Assembly: GCF_036192275.1 (NCBI RefSeq)
Contig: NZ_CP108088.1
Location: 930,001 to 994,000, forward strand
Source: Streptomyces sp. NBC_00250
GTDB taxonomy: Bacteria; Actinomycetota; Actinomycetes; Streptomycetales; Streptomycetaceae
Direction of reading: 5' to 3'
Length of the DNA stretch: 64,000 nt
The notes under the pieces are model-generated. The model searched no databases and was not told the DNA's origin. It saw only the letters and a program-made list of their open reading frames with translations. Each line of letters starts with the position of its first letter. Position 1 is the first letter of the stretch. Shown piece after piece: positions 25,492 through 34,834 of this stretch. The position numbers and the translations under genes are program-made.

Positions 25492-26415
25492 ATGAGCCGA
25501 GTCGTCGTGGTGCACGGGGTGGGGCGGCAGCTGGACACTGCCGAGACTTTGCTTACAGAGGTGGAGCCCGCCCTACGCGGTGGAGTCGAGCTCGCGCTGC
25601 GCCGCGATCCCGCCCTCGGACGGTTGGCGAACGGCGACGTCGTCTGCTCCGGGTACGGGGACCTGTACCGCAAGGCCGGCACACGTGGCGAGCCGTACTA
25701 CCGGGCTGAGGACGTGGAGCCCGGGTTCGAGACCGAGTTGCTGGAGGCCTGGTGGCAGGAGGCCGCCCGGCTCGACCCCCATATCCCCGGGCCGGGTCCC
25801 ACTGGCCAGGGCCGTACGTACACGGGGGCCGCCCCGCGCGGGGCGGTCGGTCATCTCGCCTCCCGGCCCTTGGCCGTGGACCGGATCCGCCGCGCCCTGA
25901 ACGCCCTCACCCGGACCCAGTTCTTCGGTGCCATCTCCGACCGGCTGCTCATCTCGGACCTCAAGCAGGTGCGTCGCTACTTCACCGAACCCGACCTGCG
26001 CGCAGCCGTACAGGCTCGGGCGGCGGAGCTGATCACGCCGGAGACCCGGGTGGTCGTGGGTCACTCGCTGGGCTCGGTGGTCGCGTACGAGGTGCTGTGT
26101 GCGCTCCCGCCGGAGCGGCCGCCGCTGACCCTGGTGACCCTGGGCTCTCCGCTGGGCCTCGCCAGACTGGTCTTCGACCGCTTGGTTCCCGCCCCGAAGC
26201 CGGGTGGCACGGGGGTGTGGCCAGCCTCCGTCGAGCAGTGGACCAACCTGGCCGACAATGGGGACGTGGTCGCCCTCGTTCGCGAGCTCGCACCCTGCTT
26301 CGGGCCAGGGGTCGTGGACGTTCCCGTCGACAACGGCGCCCAGATGCACAGCATGCGCGCCTACCTCACGGCGGTGGAAACCGGGACAGCGATCGCCGCG
26401 GGGCTGACCAAGTGA
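25492..26415 (+). CDS. Alpha/beta-hydrolase (lipase/esterase-like), partner of caspase-STAND protein
   Basis: 307 residues. N-terminal VVVVHGVGRQ supplies the oxyanion HG. The nucleophile elbow is GHSLGS (S192). D255/D258 and H286 (AQMHSM) complete a plausible triad. No signal peptide or transmembrane helix, so it acts in the cytoplasm or at the membrane face. ATG 25492 follows GAGGGGA. Its stop overlaps the GTG of the next gene by 4 bp, so the two are made together. In predicted bacterial conflict systems such hydrolases accompany caspase/STAND genes and may be the effector. Substrate unknown. Confidence 0.8.
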   Translation: MSRVVVVHGVGRQLDTAETLLTEVEPALRGGVELALRRDPALGRLANGDVVCSGYGDLYRKAGTRGEPYYRAEDVEPGFETELLEAWWQEAARLDPHIPGPGPTGQGRTYTGAAPRGAVGHLASRPLAVDRIRRALNALTRTQFFGAISDRLLISDLKQVRRYFTEPDLRAAVQARAAELITPETRVVVGHSLGSVVAYEVLCALPPERPPLTLVTLGSPLGLARLVFDRLVPAPKPGGTGVWPASVEQWTNLADNGDVVALVRELAPCFGPGVVDVPVDNGAQMHSMRAYLTAVETGTAIAAGLTK

Positions 26416-29400
26416 CATCGCAAAACGTGTCGGATGGTGGACTGCCTGCCGACGGGCTGAACCGATACCTCTTCGCCTTTGGCGCGGATACGTTCACCGC
26501 CGACCCGCATCTCGAAGCCCTCCCCGGCGTGCCCGAGGACCTGAAACGAATCAAAGATCTCTTCGGCTCCCTCGGCTACACCGAGATCCTCCCAGAGATC
26601 GCTGGCGCGCCCGATGCCCAACTGGTGCGGGCCAATCTGGAGGACTGGCTAAAGGCCGACGAGCGCGGCAAGGACGACGTGCTCGTCGTGTACTACGCTG
26701 GGCATGGCCTCCGGGGCGAGCGCCATCACCGACTCACCTGCCGCAACAGCCGCAGCGACCGCGTGAGCACCACCCTCGCTTCACGCGAGCTCGCGGACCT
26801 GCTGGCCGATACTGAGGTCGGGCACGTCCTACTGTTGCTCGACACCTGCTACGCCGAACTCGGTGCGACCGACATCACGACCGTCACCAGCCAGCTGGTG
26901 GACTACAGGCCCCCGGGCGCCGACGGACTGTGGCTGGTGTCCTCCGCCCGCTCTCGCGAACTCGCCTACGACCACGCTTTCGTGAACGGCCTGGAGACCG
27001 CCGTGTGCTCAGGCACAGCCGGCATGCGACAGCGGTACCTGGACATCCCCACGGTGACCGACCAGGTCAACGTGCATCTCCGTGAACACCGGCCCGAACA
27101 GTGCGCTAGCTACCACGTCGTAGCTGGACGGGCCGTTCCGCCCTTCCTCCCCAATCCGAAGTACCGTCCTGGTCTACCCGGCGAGACGATGGATGTGGAG
27201 TCGCAGCGGGAATGGACTGCGCACTTCGGTCCCAGAGGCCGAGGGGTGGAATACGCGAGCGAGCCGGGCGACTGGTTCACCGGTCGCCGACAGGCCCTGG
27301 CTACCCTGGCCGGCTGGCTGCGCGACCCCGTTCACGACGCCCGGGCGCGCGTAGTCACCGGGGCTCCGGGTTCCGGTAAGTCAGCCGTTCTCGGTCGGCT
27401 GCTGGCCCTGACCCGCCCCGACCATCCGGAGGAACCCGCGCACCTGCTGCCGCCGCCGGACGTCGTGACGGTCTCCGTCCACGCCCACGGCACCACCCTG
27501 GAAAAGCTCACCACCCGGCTGGCGGCCGCACTGGACGTGGACGCGGACAGCCCACCGCAGTTACTCGCCAGACTCGCGGAGTACGAGGGCCCCCGGCGGA
27601 CGGTACTAATCGACGCGCTGGAGGAGGCGGGCACGGGCGTCGGCGGGCGTGAACCGCAGCGCATCGCCCGCGAACTCCTGCGTCCCATGTCCGTGCTGCA
27701 CAACGTGCGCCTGCTGATCGGCACCCGGCGGACAATGATTCCCGATCTGGGCCGCGCCGTCGAGATCATCGACCTGGACACCGACGCGTACACCGGCCGC
27801 GACGACATCGAACAGTACGCCCGCCGCACGTTGGCTGGAATGCCTGGCGAGCTGACCACGACTGACCAGGAGGCCGTGGCAGCCGCAGTGGCCCGGCGCG
27901 CGGGCCGGTCCTTCCTCGTCGCACGGATGACCGTACGGGCTCTGCTGCACGAAGACCTGACCCCCGATCCGTCCCAGACCGGCTGGGAGGAGGAACTCCC
28001 CTCCGAGGTCGGTCAGGCCTTCGACGCCTATCTGGCCCGGTACGGCGAGGACGAGGGACGCGTCCGCCGACTGCTGCGGCCACTGGCGTACGCGGAGGGC
28101 GCCGGCCTCCCGTGGGACTCGCTGTGGGCCCCGCTGGCGACGGCCCTGTCGGGCGAGCGCTGCACGAACGACGACATTGACTGGCTGTGGCGGCAAGCGG
28201 GTGCGTACGTGGTAGAGGTGCAGGTAGACGAGGACCGGTCGGTCTTCCGGCTGTACCACGAGGCGCTGGCCGAGCACCTGCGCGACCCCCGCCGGAGCCG
28301 GGAGGACCATCGCCGGATGACGGCCGCGCTGATCGCATCCGTGCCGACGAGGGCCGACGGCGACGGCCCGGACTGGGAGCGCGCGCATCCCTACGTCCAC
28401 GCCCATCTGGCGGGTCACGCAGCGGCATCGTGGGACCTCGAACACCTGATGGAGGACCCGTGGTTCCTGGTTCACGCCGAGCCGGACGGGCTGCTGGCTG
28501 CGATGGCCGACGTGCGGGACGCGCAGGCGCAGCGCGTCCGCACGATGTACCGGACGTCGGCGCATTTGTACCAGAAGCTGCCTGTACGTGAACGAGCTCA
28601 GGTGATGGCGGTGGACGCGGCGCGACACCGGCTGGAGGTACATCGAACCCGTTTGGGCCGGAGGCTGGAATGGGCGCCTCGGTGGGCGACCGGATCCCAG
28701 ACGAGCAGTCTCTTCCTGGCGGAGCTGAGCTCGGATTCCGACGATGCGTTGGCCGCAACGACAGTGAACGGAACGCCGGTTGTGCTGACCGCGCGGCACG
28801 GGGGGTCAGTGCAGATCTGGGATCCGGCCCAGCAGAACTGCGTGGCCACTTTGGAGGGGCACACCGACACCGTATCGGCGATGGACTGCGTTGAGGTAGA
28901 TGGTGTGGTGCTCGCCGTGACCGCATCGAACGATGGAACAGTGCGAGTGTGGGACCTCGCACGCACCACTGAACTGCGGAGGTTCGAGGTCCAGAGCGAG
29001 GAGGAGAGGGCCAGCAGTATCGAGGAACACCGTGTGGCGAACGCCGTGGCCGGGTTGGCTTGCATCGAGGTGCACGGCGAGGTGCTCATCGTAGGCTGCG
29101 CCCCCGATGGTTCTGCCTGGGCCCGGGAGCTGATGTCCGGAACGGTCAGGCTGACCCTGCCGGGGCGGTCTCGGGCAGCCAGCCATCGCCTTCCCGTCGT
29201 TTGCCTGGCGACGAACGGGAGTGCCACCGCTGTGATCGGCTCGGCCTCAGGAGGGTTGCGATCGTGGAACCTTGAGACCGGGGAGTGGGGTCTCGTCCAT
29301 GATTCTCAGGAATGCGATGCAGTGGCGAGCGTCGCACAAGGCAATCACGAGCTCGTGTCCCTTGGCCTCCACACTGGGGAACTTCAGTTCCGTGACCCGG

Positions 29401-30590
29401 CGACGGACACCGTTGTCTTTTCCTGCCTTGTTGGGTCGGGATGGATCACGGCTCTGGCATTCACGGAGTTCGACGACCGTGCCGTCATGGTCGTCGGCTA
29501 TGGAGACGGCTCGATGGAGCTGAGGGAACGCTCCGCCGGCCGATTGCTCGCCCGGTTGAACGGTCATATGGACTGGGTGGAATCCGTCGTGATCACCCAC
29601 ATTGAGGGGCGACCGGCCGCCGTCAGCTCGAGTAGCAACGGATCCATCCGCTTGTGGCGTTTGGAGGAACAACCCGGACAGGTCGAACTTCCAGGCCATT
29701 CCAGTAGCGTGTCGGGCATCGCGTGCACCGTGTTGGACGGCGCCGCCATCGCAGTGTCGGCGAGCTCTGACCACACGGCACTGATCTGGGACCTGGCTTC
29801 CGGGAAGGCATTGCATTGCCTCGAGGGGCATACCGATAGCGTGACGCGAATCGCCTGTACGACAGTACGCGGCACCCCGATCGCGGTGACCAGCGGCGAG
29901 GACGGCACTGTAAGGGTGTGGAATCTCGTGGAGGGTACGGAGGCTGGGAAGGTTGCGGCAAGCCACTCCGATCTACAGTTGCTGACTTGTGGGCATCTCG
30001 ATGGCGCTCCCGTCGCCTTGCTTGCACGGAATGAGCTGCACAGAGCCCCGACGGGCGTCCTGAACCTGGAGAACCTGCAGATCAGTGCGGCTATGAAAGT
30101 GGGTTCCCATCATCCAGCCGCCGCTTGGGTCGTTGTGGACGGGCGCCCCACGGTCGTCATCGCGGATCATGAACCGTTCGGACATGGCGAGAGGTGTGTA
30201 GGAGTGTGGGACCTCAGCGCCTGGACATATACCGGTGACTTGAAGGGCTTGACCGAGCAGGTCAACGCGTTGGCCTGTGGAACCGATGGAGGCGGTCCGC
30301 TGATCCTGGCGGCCACTGCCCGCAGTGGGGTCCAGGTGTGGGATCTACGCACTCAGCGACCGCGTTATCAGCTCGGTGACGGCTGGGTGTCCGATGTGGA
30401 CTTCGGCTATCTGGACGGCGTGCCCGTGGCGGTTTCCGCAGGCAGGTCCGGCCTCGGAGTCTGGGATCTGGGCAACGGCGCACTCGTGCATGAGGTACAA
30501 GTGCCCGGACGTCTCGATGCCGTGGCTTTCGCCCCCGGCGGTGAACTCGTCGTCGGCGCCGGGTTCGAAGTGATCGTCCTGGAACGCTGA
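26412..30590 (+). CDS. Caspase-like protease fused to STAND/NACHT-type ATPase and WD40 repeats
   Basis: 1392 residues. An N-terminal caspase-like (C14) domain spans about 15-245, with the catalytic dyad H98 in YYAGHG and C146 in LLLLDTCYA. A P-loop ATPase follows: Walker A GAPGSGKS (317-324), Walker B VLIDALEE (398-405), then a helical extension typical of STAND proteins up to about 770. From about 780 to the end there are roughly 13 WD40-type repeats (VQIWDP, VRVWDL, LIWDLASG, VRVWNL, VQVWDL, LGVWDL), enough for two propellers. The likely logic is sensing by WD40, oligomerisation by the ATPase, then protease activation. Codon use in the WD40 part is less GC-biased than in the neighbours, suggesting separate acquisition. 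Confidence 0.85.
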   Translation: MTSQNVSDGGLPADGLNRYLFAFGADTFTADPHLEALPGVPEDLKRIKDLFGSLGYTEILPEIAGAPDAQLVRANLEDWLKADERGKDDVLVVYYAGHGLRGERHHRLTCRNSRSDRVSTTLASRELADLLADTEVGHVLLLLDTCYAELGATDITTVTSQLVDYRPPGADGLWLVSSARSRELAYDHAFVNGLETAVCSGTAGMRQRYLDIPTVTDQVNVHLREHRPEQCASYHVVAGRAVPPFLPNPKYRPGLPGETMDVESQREWTAHFGPRGRGVEYASEPGDWFTGRRQALATLAGWLRDPVHDARARVVTGAPGSGKSAVLGRLLALTRPDHPEEPAHLLPPPDVVTVSVHAHGTTLEKLTTRLAAALDVDADSPPQLLARLAEYEGPRRTVLIDALEEAGTGVGGREPQRIARELLRPMSVLHNVRLLIGTRRTMIPDLGRAVEIIDLDTDAYTGRDDIEQYARRTLAGMPGELTTTDQEAVAAAVARRAGRSFLVARMTVRALLHEDLTPDPSQTGWEEELPSEVGQAFDAYLARYGEDEGRVRRLLRPLAYAEGAGLPWDSLWAPLATALSGERCTNDDIDWLWRQAGAYVVEVQVDEDRSVFRLYHEALAEHLRDPRRSREDHRRMTAALIASVPTRADGDGPDWERAHPYVHAHLAGHAAASWDLEHLMEDPWFLVHAEPDGLLAAMADVRDAQAQRVRTMYRTSAHLYQKLPVRERAQVMAVDAARHRLEVHRTRLGRRLEWAPRWATGSQTSSLFLAELSSDSDDALAATTVNGTPVVLTARHGGSVQIWDPAQQNCVATLEGHTDTVSAMDCVEVDGVVLAVTASNDGTVRVWDLARTTELRRFEVQSEEERASSIEEHRVANAVAGLACIEVHGEVLIVGCAPDGSAWARELMSGTVRLTLPGRSRAASHRLPVVCLATNGSATAVIGSASGGLRSWNLETGEWGLVHDSQECDAVASVAQGNHELVSLGLHTGELQFRDPATDTVVFSCLVGSGWITALAFTEFDDRAVMVVGYGDGSMELRERSAGRLLARLNGHMDWVESVVITHIEGRPAAVSSSSNGSIRLWRLEEQPGQVELPGHSSSVSGIACTVLDGAAIAVSASSDHTALIWDLASGKALHCLEGHTDSVTRIACTTVRGTPIAVTSGEDGTVRVWNLVEGTEAGKVAASHSDLQLLTCGHLDGAPVALLARNELHRAPTGVLNLENLQISAAMKVGSHHPAAAWVVVDGRPTVVIADHEPFGHGERCVGVWDLSAWTYTGDLKGLTEQVNALACGTDGGGPLILAATARSGVQVWDLRTQRPRYQLGDGWVSDVDFGYLDGVPVAVSAGRSGLGVWDLGNGALVHEVQVPGRLDAVAFAPGGELVVGAGFEVIVLER

Positions 30591-31091
30591 GACTCCGGCG
30601 CTCCTATGCATCAGTGTGCCCATCCTCCCTCGGCCCACCAGAAGCGAAGCATCCGTCCTGCGTATACGACGTCACCAATTCCCGTCCTCCGACAGGACAT
30701 CACCGTGTCCGCGGCAGCGGCCATAGGCGGTGGTCAGGCTGCGCTGGCACAGGAGCAACCACAAGCAGGGGTAGCGGTTGGTGGATCGAAAACGTGCGGA
30801 ACGTAACTGCCCAGACAAACAACCTGCCCAAATCGGCCTGTGTCAGGTCTGCCGCTGGGCGCAGGACCATCCCGACGAACATCAGGTCGGTGGCATACGC
30901 AAGGAGAACCGCGGCGGAGACCAGCAGGGACGAGTGGTGCGCGTGACGTCAGCCCACATCTCGGTAGGCCCGCACTAGGTGTGAAGCGATCGTTCTGGAG
31001 CAGTGAAATGTTCAGGACCCGCTCTCGTGAAACAAAATCGGGTGACTGCCACAATGTAGGCAACCCTTCACTCTCGTGGCTCTCTCGCCTA
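30591..31091. other. 500-bp stretch without a confident gene
   Basis: Lies between the converging caspase-STAND gene and the minus-strand gene at 31092. A minus-strand frame around 30700-30940 encodes a hydrophobic helix followed by RPAADLTQADLGRLFVWAV but lacks an upstream start, so it may be the remnant of a membrane protein. A competing plus frame (30778-30978) has a CQVC element. I cannot choose between them. Confidence 0.4.
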
Positions 31092-31493
31092 CTACAGGTA
31101 AGTGCCGGCGAGGACACCATCGAACCCGAGCGCAGTGAGCCCCTCCTCAACGGTGGGGTATGTCGTGCCGTGCGGGCTGGCGACCAGGGCGTCGAAGTCG
31201 GCGCGCCTGATCTCGGGCTCGATCCACTGGTTGCTGCACCGGCAGCGGATCCAGACGTTGCGGCCGTGGTTGATGAGCAGCCAGTCTCGTCGGGCCCGGC
31301 AGGCCGAGCACATCACGGGGATGCCGCCGAGGGCGAGTTCGTGTGGGTGGTTGACGCAGCGTGTCGCGCCGGGGCCGTCGGCCGACTGTGTCTCGTGCTG
31401 GAGTTGCAGCAGGGGGTCGGTGTTGGTGGGAAGGCCGGGCAGCGCGGGTGTCGGCTCCGTGGTGCGGTCGGTGGTTCTGAGCACGAGCGTCAT
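31092..31493 (-). CDS. Hypothetical protein with cysteine cluster, distal gene of relaxase operon
   Basis: 133 residues. C46 and H49 (RCVNHPHEL), CSAC and CRC (MCSACRARRDW, WIRCRCSNQW) form a zinc-binding pattern around a GRNVWIRC strand. The C-terminal part is helical. It lies downstream of the relaxase on the same strand, separated by about 110 bp that contain a small inverted repeat. Common in Streptomyces mobile elements; function unknown. Confidence 0.65.
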   Translation of the reverse strand: MTLVLRTTDRTTEPTPALPGLPTNTDPLLQLQHETQSADGPGATRCVNHPHELALGGIPVMCSACRARRDWLLINHGRNVWIRCRCSNQWIEPEIRRADFDALVASPHGTTYPTVEEGLTALGFDGVLAGTYL

Positions 31494-31601
31494 CTCCCGA
31501 TCGAGGGCTTCCTGTTTTCATCCGTAACAGCCGGTAGAACTGGCTGTCCAGGCATTTCGAGGAGTCCGGTCGGTCGGGGGCTGACCTTCCGGACGCGCTG
31601 A

Positions 31602-33362
31602 TCAGCGGCGCGGTGGGCGGCTGCGCGGGTCAGAGACGGTAGGGCGCGGCGCCGCTGTGGGCGCGTTCCGTCCGCTGGTGCGGTTGGCCGAGGTCCTGGT
31701 CGGGCGGGTGCCGGCCTGCGGGCGGCGCGGAGCTTCGCCTGGGTAGGCGGGGAGCTGGGCGAGGCGGCGCAGGCGCCAGACCAGGACGTCGTTCACATCC
31801 GCGGCGGTGTCGAGTTCGCGCATGTCGAGGGCCTGCTGCAGGAGGACCTCTGGGTCGTGGCCTGCCTGCTCGGCCTGGACGAGGGTGGCGACCAGGGCAT
31901 CGGTCTTCGTCGGCGTGCCGTCTGCTCGTACGCCCTGCTCCGGCAGGGCCGCGCGGAGGGTGGCCTCGTGTGTCCGGCGTTGGGCTTCGGGGAGGGCACG
32001 GCCTTGGTCGTGCAGCACGCGCATCGGTGTGGCGGCGGCCTGTCGGTAGGCGGTGCGCAGGTGCTCGGCGGCCTGTCGGGAGGCGTGGGCCTGCTGGGCG
32101 TGACCGCGAGCGGAGTGCCAGCGGGCGGCGGCGAGGGTGACCAGGACCAGGGTGGAGACGAGCATGGCGGTGGTGCCGCCATCCTCTCCACGGCCGAGCG
32201 CGCCGCCGGCCTGGACGATGCCCCGGGCGGCCGAGCGGAGCGCCCGGATGTCGGCGCGCTCTGCTCGGACGTGGCTGCGGGTCGCCCGCTCGAAGGCTCG
32301 GGCGGCGGCAGCCAGCTCGGCGCGGGTGGCGACTGGGGATGTCTGGGCGACCGCGTCCAGGAGTTCGCCGACACCGGCGAGTTGGTCGGCGGCTTCATCG
32401 TCGTCGCCGTCGAGGAGGACAGCTGCACGGTCGGCACTGTCGGTGGCCCTGCGTCGCGCTCGGGCGGGCCGGGACCAGTCCGCCCGGCCGTCGGCGGCCG
32501 AAGCCGTTGCCCGCTCGGCGGTACCGTCGGCCAGCCGGAGGCGGATCTTCGGAAGGGAAAGATCCGGGGCCAGCTTGGAGCCGGGGTACCAGACCGGGTC
32601 GCCGTGGCGGTTGCGGTCGCCGGGCAGGGCCACGTTGTAGCCGAGCGCGTCGCCGGACGGGGCGTGGCGCATCCTCACGCGCAGGCCCGCCTCACGCAGC
32701 CGGGTGAAGAACTCCTTCTCGTCGGCCGCTCCAGCGAGGGCCTGGCGGACGGCTTCGCGGACCGTCTCGCGGGAGGTCTCGGGGCGGCCTGTGCGTTCGG
32801 CCTTGAACTTCTCGGCGCTGGTGGGGTTCTTCGCTGCGGTGCCGTCGCCGGCGTTAAGGCGGCGCAGGCCCATCTCCTTCTCGACGCGGCGGCATTCGGC
32901 CTGGGCCTTGTTGAAGTCGTAGTTGAGGCGGGGATTGCGCAGGTCACCGCGGACCAGTGTGGCAACGATGTGGATGTGGTCTTCTGCGTGGCGGACGGCG
33001 ATCCACCGGCACCCGTCAGGATCACCGTCTGGGGCGATGCCGGTGACGTGGACGATGCGCTGGGCGATGGCGTTCCACTCCTCGTCGGAGAGCCGCCGGT
33101 CGCCGGGGGCGGTGCGGACCGAGCAGTGCCACACGTGCTTGGCGGGCGCGCGGTCGCCGGCCTGCTTGACCCTGAGGTCGAGGGCGGCGGTGAGGCGGGC
33201 GAGGGTGACGTGCGCGTCGGTGTCGCGTCCGGGGTCGGGGGCGAAGCCGTCCCAGGAGCCGACGAGGTGTGCGTCGGTGTGCTCCTCGCGCCGGCCGGGG
33301 CCGTAGAGGTAGACGAGGAGTCCGTGAGTGCGCGAGCCGCGTCCGATGTCGGGCACCATCAC
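31602..33362 (-). CDS. Relaxase / mobilisation nuclease
   Basis: 586 residues. Catalyses nicking at oriT and leads the strand into the coupling protein. The N-terminal domain carries LLVYLYGPG with candidate catalytic Tyr18/Tyr20, and the metal-binding HxxxHxH as H125, H129 and H131 in WIAVRHAEDHIHIVATL. Residues 190-270 (EFFTRLREAGLRVRMRHAPSGD) resemble the post-relaxase region of MOB-family proteins. The rest is helical with one hydrophobic segment near 415-430 (MLVSTLVLVTLAAARW). The start overlaps the MobC stop by 4 bp. A degenerate paralogue is encoded at 10701. Confidence 0.9.
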   Translation of the reverse strand: MMVPDIGRGSRTHGLLVYLYGPGRREEHTDAHLVGSWDGFAPDPGRDTDAHVTLARLTAALDLRVKQAGDRAPAKHVWHCSVRTAPGDRRLSDEEWNAIAQRIVHVTGIAPDGDPDGCRWIAVRHAEDHIHIVATLVRGDLRNPRLNYDFNKAQAECRRVEKEMGLRRLNAGDGTAAKNPTSAEKFKAERTGRPETSRETVREAVRQALAGAADEKEFFTRLREAGLRVRMRHAPSGDALGYNVALPGDRNRHGDPVWYPGSKLAPDLSLPKIRLRLADGTAERATASAADGRADWSRPARARRRATDSADRAAVLLDGDDDEAADQLAGVGELLDAVAQTSPVATRAELAAAARAFERATRSHVRAERADIRALRSAARGIVQAGGALGRGEDGGTTAMLVSTLVLVTLAAARWHSARGHAQQAHASRQAAEHLRTAYRQAAATPMRVLHDQGRALPEAQRRTHEATLRAALPEQGVRADGTPTKTDALVATLVQAEQAGHDPEVLLQQALDMRELDTAADVNDVLVWRLRRLAQLPAYPGEAPRRPQAGTRPTRTSANRTSGRNAPTAAPRPTVSDPRSRPPRR

Positions 33363-34024
33363 AGCCTCCTGGTCACCAGGTCGTTCGCCGCGTCGTCGAG
33401 GCGGCCGAGGGCCCGGGTCAGAACGTTAAGCGCGTGATCGAGTTCGCCGGGGCGGGGCTGTCCGCCGGCGTTATGGATGTAGGCGATCTGGTTGATGTTG
33501 TTGCCAATCCGGGCCAGGGCGGTACGCAGGGCGGCGAGTTCGTCGATGGCAGCGTCGAGTTGTTCGTTGGTGTGCAGGGCGGTCGAACCGCGGGCGGCGG
33601 CCAACCCAGCGGCGGCAAGGAATCGGGCGACGGTGACGCCGCGCTGCGTGGCAGCGGCGACGATCTCGGCTTCCTCGGAGTCGGAGAGGCGGGTCGTCGT
33701 CTTGCGAGTGCGCTCGCTCGGATTGCGGCTGCGGCGGCGCGGCTTGCGGTCGGGGAAGACGGGCGTGCTCGGGCTCGGCTGCTCGCGGTGGTCGTCGCGG
33801 TCGGCTTCTCCCCCGGTGACCGGCGCCCCCTGGTGCCGGTCACCTGGCTGGTTCCCGAGCGCCCTCGTTAGGGAACCAGCCAGGCTTCCCCCGCCCTCTG
33901 AGGCGGGGGCAAGTGCGTGCGACGGGCCGTAGGACCGTCGTACGCGATAGCTTGCTCCGCCAGGAGCCGTCGTGGGGTTCCGCTGCTCTCCGGCCGTGGT
34001 CACCGCCGGGTCGTTGGTGGTCAC
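33359..34024 (-). CDS. MobC-like relaxosome accessory protein
   Basis: 221 residues. The disordered basic N-terminal half precedes a ribbon-helix-helix-like segment (TRLSDSEEAEIVAAATQRGVTVARFLAAAGL) and the MobC signature LARIGNNINQIAYIHNAGG. MobC binds oriT and helps the relaxase melt the nic region. Encoded immediately upstream of the relaxase with overlapping stop/start, the standard arrangement. oriT is usually close to mobC; no nick site can be assigned by eye. Confidence 0.88.
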   Translation of the reverse strand: MTTNDPAVTTAGEQRNPTTAPGGASYRVRRSYGPSHALAPASEGGGSLAGSLTRALGNQPGDRHQGAPVTGGEADRDDHREQPSPSTPVFPDRKPRRRSRNPSERTRKTTTRLSDSEEAEIVAAATQRGVTVARFLAAAGLAAARGSTALHTNEQLDAAIDELAALRTALARIGNNINQIAYIHNAGGQPRPGELDHALNVLTRALGRLDDAANDLVTRRL

Positions 34025-34245
34025 CGGCTCGTCTCGGGATTCTGCTGCTGGATTTCTCGGACGAGTTCCTCGATCCAGTCCATGGCCAGGACCGGGTGGT
34101 GCAGGGTCCAGGGGCGATCGTGCTGCTCTCGTTGCACGATCCAGGTGGTGTCGGGGCCGGACTGGGCGCGATGGAGGTGGCCGCGCTGGTGAAGGACGGT
34201 CAGCCAGGAGTCGACTTCGACGGGAGTGGCCGGGTGGGTGCGCAA
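34021..34245 (-). CDS. Small hypothetical protein upstream of mobC
   Basis: 74 residues, soluble, containing a strand-rich core (TWIVQREQHDRPWTLHHPVLAMDW) and a C-terminal helix. It overlaps the mobC start by 4 bp, so is part of the relaxase operon. No family recognised. Confidence 0.6.
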   Translation of the reverse strand: MRTHPATPVEVDSWLTVLHQRGHLHRAQSGPDTTWIVQREQHDRPWTLHHPVLAMDWIEELVREIQQQNPETSR

Positions 34246-34299
34246 CGGGTGTTCTCCGCTTCTGCTCTGGAGGGGTGCGGGGCGGGTGTCTGGAGCGGG

Positions 34300-34834
34300 T
34301 GACCGGCTGAGATGACCGGCTCGGTCACCCGCTCCGTGGTGTCCGGTCAGTTCCGGATGGAGGTGACCGGCTGCCCGTGCTGCTGGCGAAGCTGGGCCAT
34401 CAGGGCGGTCAGGGTGTCGCTGGAGAGCGGGATCTGCTGACCGCGGATCGCCTGGGCGACCACCTTGCGGGTCAGCTTGTCCTCGGCCCTGACCGCTGAC
34501 CGGGCGATCTTCAGAAGCTCCTCGGTGTCCGGGTCGGACCGCCGGGCACCTGGTGTTCGGTCCTTCCGGTCAGTGACTGGCAGCGGAGTGACCTGGAGGC
34601 CGGTGACCAGCGGCGCCGTATCCGGCTGTCCCGTCAGGTCAGCGACCTCGTCCGGCTGACCGAAGTGGCCAGCGGCCGAGGCGGTGTTGCCCGGACGGCC
34701 AGTGACCGGGTTACGGCCGTCCGCCGGGTCACTGGCCCCGGTCAGTGACCGAGGCGCGGGCGTCCGCTTCTCCAGGGACAGCGGCGGCCGGCCGGTCAGG
34801 TCAGTGACCGGCTGCCCGGCCTCGACCTGACCGG
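34300..34834. repeat. Cluster of TGACCGG/CCGGTCA heptamers
   Basis: Eleven exact copies of TGACCGG or its complement start at 34300, 34313, 34343, 34364, 34497, 34566, 34703, 34738, 34792, 34805 and 34828. Two extended palindromes GGTCAGTGACC lie at 34740-34750 and 34799-34809. The first three copies lie outside or straddle the end of the DUF2637 gene, so coding constraint alone does not explain the cluster. Candidate binding array for a transfer or partition protein. Confidence 0.6.

Noticed and set aside
30734..31150. Minus frame of 138 codons in the gap after the caspase gene
   Set aside because: Overlaps the better-supported gene end at 31092 and shows no conserved motif; only a hydrophobic fragment in a different frame looks protein-like.
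31527..31547. 6-bp inverted repeat (ACAGCC/GGCTGT) after the relaxase gene as a terminator
   Set aside because: Stem too short and no U-run; could be accidental.
34300..34834. Calling the TGACCGG array a TraB-type clt locus
   Set aside because: The known TraB recognition repeat is different and no FtsK-like TraB is visible here, so I only report an unexplained array.
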